A stretch of 10,903 bases of DNA. Origin: an uncultured bacterium (GTDB lineage: Bacteria; Bacillota_I; Bacilli_A; RF39; UBA660). The position numbers and the translations under genes are program-made. The notes below the pieces were generated by a model. The model did not search any database. It had not been told where the DNA came from and worked only from the letters and a program-made list of their open reading frames with translations. This document shows, one piece after another, positions 6,299-10,903 of this stretch. The stretch is from contig CAJMQX010000014.1 of assembly GCA_905215635.1 (NCBI GenBank), positions 1 through 10,903 on the forward strand, written 5' to 3'. The first letter of the stretch is position 1. Each line of letters begins with the position of its first letter.

Positions 6299-6323
6299 AA
6301 AATACCAATTATTGGTATTTTTT
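6299..6323 (+). terminator. Intrinsic terminator of the toxin-antitoxin operon
   Basis: AATACCAAT (6301-6309) and ATTGGTATT (6311-6319) are perfectly complementary, extended by A-U pairs, and run straight into a six-T tract (6318-6323). The hairpin sits 17 bp after the antitoxin stop and isolates the module from spoIVB. Confidence 0.9.
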
Positions 6324-6534
6324 CTTGAATAAAATAAAATTAGGAAAACTATTCATAATAATAATTAGTAATATTTCTTTTTATAAAGCTTTTTAAAAAT
6401 ATTTTTTTGACAAATTTTGTTAAAATAAATAAATCATTATAAATAAATAGATTAGCATTTTTGTAAATATTTAGAACTTATTAAATCGTATTTTAAAACC
6501 ACTATAATAATGTAGTCTAAAGGAGTGATAGACT

Positions 6535-7506
6535 ATGAAAAAATTTACTTTGACACTGCTAATTCTATCAATATTTTTCCCATTATCTGTCTTTGCATAT
6601 TCAGATTATATTATAGCTTCTGGTGAAAACATTGGTATAGAGCTTAAAGCTAATTATGCTCTAATCGTAGGATCATACAACATTGAAAACTATAACGTCT
6701 TAAACAATACAGAACTAAAAATAGGAGATAAAATAACTAAAGTTAATGATACAATAATTACCTCGGCAGAAGATATGCAAAAAGCAATAAACAAATACAA
6801 CCAAGATAATGTTAAAATTACTTACATAAGAAATAATAATCACTTTACTACCAACATAAAACTATTTTTAGAAGATGGTGAATATAAAACAGGATTATAT
6901 GTAAAAGACACTATAAGAGGAGTAGCTACACTTACTTATATTGATGAAGAAAACAAAAAATTCGGAGCTTTAGGCCACGAAATTATAGAAAAGACTACAA
7001 AAAGTAAATTTGAAATGTCTACCGGAAAAGTCTTTGAATCCACAGTGACTGGAATTACTAAAAGTGAAAATGGTAATCCAGGAGAGAAAAATGCTAGAAG
7101 TAACTCAACTAACATTTATGGAACAGTAGATGAAAACACTACAAGTGGAATATTTGGAGATTACACTACTAATATTCCTAATTCTAAGAAGTATAAAGTC
7201 GTCCCCTCCGATAAAATAGAATTAGGAAATGCAAAAATACTTACTACTATTAATGGTAATAATGTTGAAGCTTTTGACATTAACATTCTAAAAATTAATA
7301 AAAACTCCAAAACAAAAAATATTCTCTTCGAAGTTACTGATAAAACTCTCTTAGAAAAAACAGGAGGAATAGTTCAGGGAATGAGCGGTAGCCCAATTAT
7401 TCAAGGAGATAATATAATTGGTGCTGTTAACTACGTTTTAGTAGATAAAACAGATAAAGGATATGGTATATTTATTACCAATATGTTAGAAGAAGCAGAA
7501 AACTAG
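6535..7506 (+). CDS. spoIVB: SpoIVB-like serine peptidase (family S55) with PDZ domain
   Basis: In Bacillus, SpoIVB is secreted from the forespore into the intermembrane space and cleaves SpoIVFA, releasing SpoIVFB to process pro-sigma-K. This 323-aa protein has a signal peptide (MKKFTLTLLILSIFFPLSVFA), a PDZ domain at about 27-115 with the LKIGDKITKVND carboxylate-loop region, and the S55 domain with FGALGHEI (H148), TDKTLLEKTGGIV (D269) and QGMSGSPIIQ (S284). The Asp-to-Ser spacing of 15 equals that in B. subtilis (D363, S378), so all three catalytic residues are present. It is about 100 residues shorter than B. subtilis SpoIVB (426 aa), mostly in the N-terminal region. The start has AAAGGAGTGATA upstream. 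A TATAAT-like -10 (6503-6508) has no good -35, and no convincing sigma-F/G promoter is visible. It stands alone, not beside recN as in Bacillus. Confidence 0.95.
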   Translation: MKKFTLTLLILSIFFPLSVFAYSDYIIASGENIGIELKANYALIVGSYNIENYNVLNNTELKIGDKITKVNDTIITSAEDMQKAINKYNQDNVKITYIRNNNHFTTNIKLFLEDGEYKTGLYVKDTIRGVATLTYIDEENKKFGALGHEIIEKTTKSKFEMSTGKVFESTVTGITKSENGNPGEKNARSNSTNIYGTVDENTTSGIFGDYTTNIPNSKKYKVVPSDKIELGNAKILTTINGNNVEAFDINILKINKNSKTKNILFEVTDKTLLEKTGGIVQGMSGSPIIQGDNIIGAVNYVLVDKTDKGYGIFITNMLEEAEN

Positions 7507-7524
7507 GAAAAATTTTCCTAGTTT
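7500..7524. terminator. Shared bidirectional terminator between spoIVB and the transglycosylase gene
   Basis: AAACTAGGAAAA (7500-7511) and TTTTCCTAGTTT (7513-7524) form a perfect 12-bp stem around one base (a usable loop forms from the central A/T pairs), followed on the plus strand by TTTATTTTG. The TAG stop of spoIVB is inside the left arm and the stop of the opposing gene begins in the right arm, so one hairpin ends both convergent genes. Confidence 0.8.
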
Positions 7525-9013
7525 ATTTTGTTACGCCTTTATCATTTTGATAATTTATATTTTCATATTTTATAAATATATCTTCTCCATTGTTAATATT
7601 TTTAAAAGATAATACTGTATCATTAGGAATATATTTACAAACATTTTCTAAATAGTGAGTATCTCCTCCAGAAATAATATCGCGGTAACTTAACCATTCT
7701 AAATTATTCATCTCTTTTAATTCACTAGTAGAAAAACCTGTTTCCATACTACAAGTGTTTATTACTTTTTCTAAATAATTATCACCATAATTATATGCAG
7801 TAATTGCTAGAGCTATATTGTAATTATATTTAGCTAATGAATTTTGGATCATCATACAACCAACTTTAATATTTTCAAACACATCACTAACACTATCTTC
7901 AGTTATTGTTACGTTATCATATTCTCCTGTTTCAAAATTATATGCAGATATAGTTTGTCCGCTCCAATTCCAACCACCGCGAACTTGAATTTGAAATAGG
8001 CCAATTCCACCACCACTATCAACCATATCACTATGAACTCCTCTTTCATGAGTAGCAATGGCTAAAACTAAATTAGGATCTAAGCCATACTTTTTGGCAT
8101 TAGTAGAAATAGCATCATAGTAATAAGCTTTGGTGATATAATATTTTTCCATGTCTGTAGCATCTTCAGCATCTAGTTTAAGTACAACATCTACTCTTTC
8201 ATTTAAAACATTTTCATCAGTGTCTTCTTGAGAATTATTGTCTTTAGTAGTATCAATATTCTCATCGTTATTACTTGTATATTCATTATCTAGATTATTA
8301 CCTAGGTTATCATTTGCAATATTATCATTTTCAGTACTATTTGAATTATCGTTATTTAATTCATTTTTTTTAGTTTCTGTTATATCTGTCTCTTCAAAAA
8401 AATTAGAATTATCATTAATAGTATTATCTTTGTTACTATTTTCTTCATCAAGAGAATATACATTGTTACTTGGATGCCATTTAAAATTTAGATTGGGAAC
8501 GTATTCCATACTTTGAATATTATTATCAATACTAGCTTTAAACGTTGCTTGTTCATTATTTATTACTCTATATGCTGAATAACTAGTTATAGCTATTAAT
8601 ACAGCTGCTGATACTGAAGCCAATGTTTTTTGAAAGTTATTTTTCCTTACTAATTTTTTAGGCTTATTATCTTTATTAGTATTCTCTTTTTGATAAGAAA
8701 TATTATTACTATTAACAATTGCTTTATGAGTTTTGATATCTAGAGCTTCTTTATATTTAAGAGAAGTCTTTTTTATTTTTTGCATTTCATAATAATCTAC
8801 ATCATAAAAAGTTATATTTTTAGAAGAACCATTATTAATCATGTCTATTTGATCTTTTGAATATTTCTTTAAAAAGCTATTATATATTTCATAGAGTTCT
8901 ATTTGATCTAGGGTGATTGGAAATAAGTTTAAATATCTTTCCTCATCATTATATTCATAATAAGTACAAGTGATATGATTATTATCATCTATTAAAAATA
9001 CTACTTTATCCAT
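7523..9013 (-). CDS. Membrane-anchored lytic-transglycosylase-like (SLT) protein
   Basis: The 496-aa protein (start at 9013) has an N-terminal cytoplasmic domain of about 80 residues (MDKVVFLIDDNNHITCTYYEY...), a basic stretch KKLVRKNNFQK, one transmembrane helix (about 130-150), an Asn/Asp/Glu-rich linker (about 190-280) and a C-terminal lysozyme-like SLT domain outside the cell (about 300-440). SLT signs are KKYGLDPNLVLAIATHERG with the catalytic Glu at 323, GGGIGLFQIQ (334-343) and ALAITAYNYG (401-410). Such enzymes cleave the MurNAc-GlcNAc bond of peptidoglycan. AAGGAG (9029-9024) lies 10 nt before the ATG at 9013, and this start overlaps the stop of the DUF1292-like gene by 8 nt (ATGGATAA), so translation is coupled; an in-frame ATG at 9037 lacks a ribosome site. 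Catalytic activity is inferred from motifs. Confidence 0.87.
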   Translation of the reverse strand: MDKVVFLIDDNNHITCTYYEYNDEERYLNLFPITLDQIELYEIYNSFLKKYSKDQIDMINNGSSKNITFYDVDYYEMQKIKKTSLKYKEALDIKTHKAIVNSNNISYQKENTNKDNKPKKLVRKNNFQKTLASVSAAVLIAITSYSAYRVINNEQATFKASIDNNIQSMEYVPNLNFKWHPSNNVYSLDEENSNKDNTINDNSNFFEETDITETKKNELNNDNSNSTENDNIANDNLGNNLDNEYTSNNDENIDTTKDNNSQEDTDENVLNERVDVVLKLDAEDATDMEKYYITKAYYYDAISTNAKKYGLDPNLVLAIATHERGVHSDMVDSGGGIGLFQIQVRGGWNWSGQTISAYNFETGEYDNVTITEDSVSDVFENIKVGCMMIQNSLAKYNYNIALAITAYNYGDNYLEKVINTCSMETGFSTSELKEMNNLEWLSYRDIISGGDTHYLENVCKYIPNDTVLSFKNINNGEDIFIKYENINYQNDKGVTK

Positions 9014-9230
9014 ATCTTTCAAACTCCTTGTTAACATAGTCCCATTCTAAATCATCAATTATATCTTCTAGAACTAGTTTGCCATTTTGAAGAATATATC
9101 TTGCAGCATAATTATTAGTTCCATCACTATATATAACATAGTCTTTATTTAATTCTTTATTCTTACATAAACCTATAACATCATATTCTTTTAGAATGTC
9201 ATCTTCTAAAATTTTAATTTTATTATCCAT
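9006..9230 (-). CDS. Small DUF1292-like protein
   Basis: The 74-aa, acidic, soluble product (MDNKIKILEDDILKEYDVIG..., KDYVIYSDGTNNY, LVLEDIIDDLEWDYVNKEFE) has the size and strand pattern of the DUF1292/YrzB family of small Bacillota proteins, whose function is unknown. The ribosome site is AGGAGAG with a second GGG close to the start. It is the first gene of a two-gene unit with the SLT protein, and its 3' end overlaps that gene, suggesting a fixed ratio or functional link, for instance with the cytoplasmic N-terminal domain of the SLT protein. That link is inference. Confidence 0.72.
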   Translation of the reverse strand: MDNKIKILEDDILKEYDVIGLCKNKELNKDYVIYSDGTNNYAARYILQNGKLVLEDIIDDLEWDYVNKEFERYG

Positions 9231-9250
9231 TTCCCTACTCTCCTAATAAT

Positions 9251-9279
9251 ATTATTTTATAGTTTTAGTATTTTGTCAA
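9251..9279 (-). promoter_or_regulatory. Sigma-A promoter of the DUF1292-SLT unit
   Basis: On the minus strand a perfect TTGACA (9279-9274) is followed after 17 bp by AATAAT (9256-9251), 5/6 to the -10 consensus. Transcription would start near 9244, right at the ribosome site, so the leader is very short, as for the promoter at 2655-2683. A TATAAA nearer the -35 has too short a spacer (12 bp). Confidence 0.65.
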
Positions 9280-9398
9280 TAAGATAATCGTTAGTTTACA
9301 ATAATCAATTTTAGATTGTTAATTATAAAAGGGATATTATAGTAATTTTATAAAATATAATATGAAATGTAACATATATTTAATTAGGTGAATTATTT

Positions 9399-10148
9399 AT
9401 GTTATATCCTTTTATACTTACTACTTTAGCAGGGCTTTCTACGATGTTTGGAACATTGCCAATATTTATAAAAATTAAAAATAAAGATACTTTGATTGCT
9501 TTAGCATGTGCTTTTGCGTCAGGAGTTATGGTATGTGTATCAATATTAGATTTAATTCCTGAATCTATTAAATATTTGGGTAAGAATTATAATGGTTTTA
9601 TAGTAATTATTTTTAGTTTTATGGCTATTTTTTTAGGAATATTAGTATCTATGATATTAGATAGGGAGATTGATAGAGTTAATAAGGGAAGTAATCTGTA
9701 TAAGGTAGGTATTTTATCAATGATTGCTATTATTTTGCATAATATCCCTGAGGGTATTGTTACTTTTATTGTAAGTAATAAAGATATTATGCTTGGTATA
9801 TCTATTTGCATAGCAATTGCTTTACACAATATTCCTGAAGGTATTAGTATAGCTATTCCTATATATTACTCTACTAATAGTAAATTAAAAGCTATTATTT
9901 ATACTTTAATATCAGCATTATCTGAATTATTAGGAGCAGTACTTACCTATTTATTTTTAGAAAGATTTATTACAGATACATTATTAGGAATATTATTTAG
10001 TTTTATAGCAGGAATAATGATACAGATATCTTCATTTAAATTACTTCCTACAGGTGAAGGATATAATAAGAAATTATCATATATATTCTTTGTAGTAGGA
10101 TTTGTATTTATGATTATTAGTTTATTTATAAATAGTGCTATTGGTTAA
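9399..10148 (+). CDS. ZIP-family metal transporter, ZupT-like
   Basis: ZIP proteins carry divalent metals (zinc, iron, manganese) into the cytoplasm through an eight-helix membrane bundle. The 249-aa length fits E. coli ZupT (257 aa). About eight hydrophobic segments are visible, with DLIPES in helix 2 (51-56) and the two metal-site motifs HNIPEG in helix 4 (114-119) and helix 5 (143-148), plus a Glu in helix 6 (SALSELLGAVL, E176). The loop between helices 3 and 4 is short and lacks the usual His-rich stretch. AGGTGA precedes the ATG. No clear metal-regulator box (Zur, MntR or Fur type) was recognised in the 168-bp upstream region; only an imperfect ACAATAATC/GATTGTT repeat (about 9298-9320) and a TATAAT (9356-9361) with a poor -35. 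It appears to be a single-gene unit ended by a strong hairpin. The metal cannot be stated. Confidence 0.93.
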   Translation: MLYPFILTTLAGLSTMFGTLPIFIKIKNKDTLIALACAFASGVMVCVSILDLIPESIKYLGKNYNGFIVIIFSFMAIFLGILVSMILDREIDRVNKGSNLYKVGILSMIAIILHNIPEGIVTFIVSNKDIMLGISICIAIALHNIPEGISIAIPIYYSTNSKLKAIIYTLISALSELLGAVLTYLFLERFITDTLLGILFSFIAGIMIQISSFKLLPTGEGYNKKLSYIFFVVGFVFMIISLFINSAIG

Positions 10149-10165
10149 AGATTTATTATTATATT

Positions 10166-10200
10166 AAACTTAGTTAATCTTTACTTTAATTAAGTTTTTT
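10166..10200 (+). terminator. Intrinsic terminator after the ZIP transporter gene
   Basis: AAACTTAGTTAA (10166-10177) pairs with TTAATTAAGTTT (10186-10197) over 12 positions with one G-U pair and an 8-nt loop, followed by a T-run to 10200. It is 17 bp after the ZIP stop. It also lies 25 bp beyond the stop of the convergent small gene and may serve both, although the minus-strand T-tail is weaker. Confidence 0.82.
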
Positions 10201-10224
10201 ATTTTAACACTTACTACTTTTTGA

Positions 10225-10551
10225 TTAGTTTTCTTCAATAGCTTGACTTATTTTCTTAAAGATTAACTGAATACATTTACGAAATATCTTATTACCAGAA
10301 TCACTTAAATTATATATAGTATTAGTAATTTTATTGTAATAGATAGTTTCATCGGTATTAAGATATTCTAAAGCATCAATTTCTTTATTATTTTTGACAT
10401 CATTTTCAAACTCTTTTATTTTTTCGTTAGTCAGAATAGTTTTTCTTTGTAGTTCATATTCATAATAAGTAGAATTGGATATGTAATAAGAACAAATAAA
10501 TACGATAAATATAATAATTATGATTACTTTTAAAGATTTATTTTTTATCAT
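10225..10551 (-). CDS. Small one-pass membrane protein downstream of spoIIP, in the yqxA position
   Basis: The 108-aa product has one N-terminal transmembrane helix (about 8-27, VIIIIIFIVFICSYYI) after a basic MIKNKSLK, then a soluble domain with TNTIYNLSDSGNKIF and an amphipathic C-terminal helix (CIQLIFKKISQAIEEN). It is predicted to face the outside or the intermembrane space. In B. subtilis, yqxA (about 112 aa, one-pass, DUF3679) directly follows spoIIP; size, topology and place agree, but similarity cannot be shown by eye, so no symbol is given. The ATG at 10551 overlaps the spoIIP end by 14 bp; a GTG at 10557 is an alternative. No good ribosome site is visible, so translation probably depends on coupling to spoIIP. 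The function is unknown. Confidence 0.7.
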   Translation of the reverse strand: MIKNKSLKVIIIIIFIVFICSYYISNSTYYEYELQRKTILTNEKIKEFENDVKNNKEIDALEYLNTDETIYYNKITNTIYNLSDSGNKIFRKCIQLIFKKISQAIEEN

Positions 10552-10903
10552 GGTCACTTATATAGGAATTTATTACTTCACTAATAGCATTTATCGTATT
10601 TATTACTTCATCTATATTATTATCTACTCCTCCTAATTCGATTAGAACACTATAAGAAGAAATATCTTGATTATAGATACCATTTACACCAGGACCTTCT
10701 TTTTTATAAATACCACGACTTAGACCGGGATAAGATTTTTGAAAATAATTATTTAAATCATTAGCAAAATCTAGATTTGCTTGATAATTAGAATGTTCTA
10801 GGCCTATTACAAAGAGAATTCTAGCATAATTTTTATTATTAATATTTACAGTAGTTATTTTCTTGCTTACAGAATCTCTATGAATATCAATAAAATACTT
10901 GAT
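10538..10903 (-). CDS. spoIIP: SpoIIP amidase, C-terminal part; 5' end beyond the window
   Basis: The 121 readable residues, from the right edge to TAA (10538-10540), match the C-terminal half of SpoIIP, the N-acetylmuramoyl-L-alanine amidase and endopeptidase that with SpoIID and SpoIIM removes septal peptidoglycan so that the forespore can be engulfed. Diagnostic segments in order are FDIHRDS-like FIDIHRDS (metal-binding His), NYARILFVIG, NYQANLDFANDLN, YPGLSRGIYKK, NGIYNQD and the catalytic-Glu motif VLIELGGVDN, followed by the conserved last helix INTINAISEVINSYI. The 3' end overlaps the next small gene by 14 bp, forming an operon like spoIIP-yqxA of Bacillus. No truncation of the C-terminus is seen. 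The promoter lies outside the window. Confidence 0.95.
   Translation of the reverse strand: MKYFIDIHRDSVSKKITTVNINNKNYARILFVIGLEHSNYQANLDFANDLNNYFQKSYPGLSRGIYKKEGPGVNGIYNQDISSYSVLIELGGVDNNIDEVINTINAISEVINSYISDHDKK

Noticed and set aside
6407..6443. TTGACA upstream of spoIVB as a vegetative promoter
   Set aside because: No -10 box lies at 16-18 bp; the nearest TATAAA is about 25 bp away.
8238..8516. Plus-strand open frame of 92 codons, Ser/Leu-rich
   Set aside because: It is the antisense of the Asn/Asp-rich linker of the SLT protein; low-complexity composition explains the open frame.
9587..9829. Minus-strand open frame of 80 codons
   Set aside because: It lies wholly antisense inside the ZIP transporter gene, whose helices and HNIPEG motifs are clear.
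1..10903. CRISPR array, tRNA, rRNA, riboswitch, insertion sequence or attachment site
   Set aside because: No regularly spaced repeats, cloverleaf or rRNA sequence, conserved riboswitch core, transposase or flanking direct repeats were seen on either strand.
1..10903. Use of TGA as tryptophan, as in Mycoplasma
   Set aside because: Trp is encoded by TGG throughout, and TGA acts as a stop at the end of the TPR gene.

Overview
The window is a very AT-rich stretch read with the standard bacterial code: TGG encodes Trp, and the tetratricopeptide-repeat gene and other genes end at ordinary stops. The sporulation genes spoIVB and spoIIP, strong AGGAGG-type ribosome sites and near-consensus sigma-A promoters point to an endospore-forming, low-GC Bacillota. 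The composition resembles the uncultured gut Bacilli/Mollicutes-like lineages; this placement is inferred from gene content and base composition only.

Region 1 (1-2733, minus strand) is a three-gene unit transcribed from a perfect TTGACA-17-TATAAT promoter at 2655-2683. It encodes a secreted, membrane-anchored cohesin-like/cadherin-like protein, a monotopic phosphoglycosyl transferase and a GT4 glycosyltransferase that runs off the left edge. Together they look like an envelope-glycan module. The last ~17 residues of the GT4 reading frame do not fit the family and may mark a junction or chimeric sequence end.

Region 2 (2700-4605, minus strand) holds a TehB-like methyltransferase, a TPR protein with its own extended -10 promoter, and the decayed remains of a small P-loop kinase gene. 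That remnant has a Walker A motif, in-frame stops, a frameshift, an internal deletion and probably a lost ATG start.

Region 3 (4811-6323, plus strand) is a compact two-gene toxin-antitoxin module. A 109-aa MqsR-like protein precedes a 326-aa antitoxin made of an MqsA-like CxxC...CxxC zinc finger, an HTH and a Panacea/DUF4065 (SocA/GepA-like) domain. A 20-bp near-palindrome sits exactly between the -35 and the end of the -10 and is the likely autoregulatory operator. A clear intrinsic terminator closes the unit. This is the most interesting element of the window.

Region 4 (6535-9230) has spoIVB (plus strand) converging on a membrane-anchored lytic-transglycosylase-like protein (minus strand) through a shared hairpin. 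The transglycosylase gene is translationally coupled to a DUF1292-like small gene upstream of it. Region 5 (9399-10903) has a ZIP/ZupT-family metal transporter (plus strand), then, on the minus strand, the 3' end of spoIIP overlapping a small one-pass membrane protein in the position that yqxA holds in Bacillus. No RNA genes, CRISPR arrays, insertion sequences or replication origins were seen.
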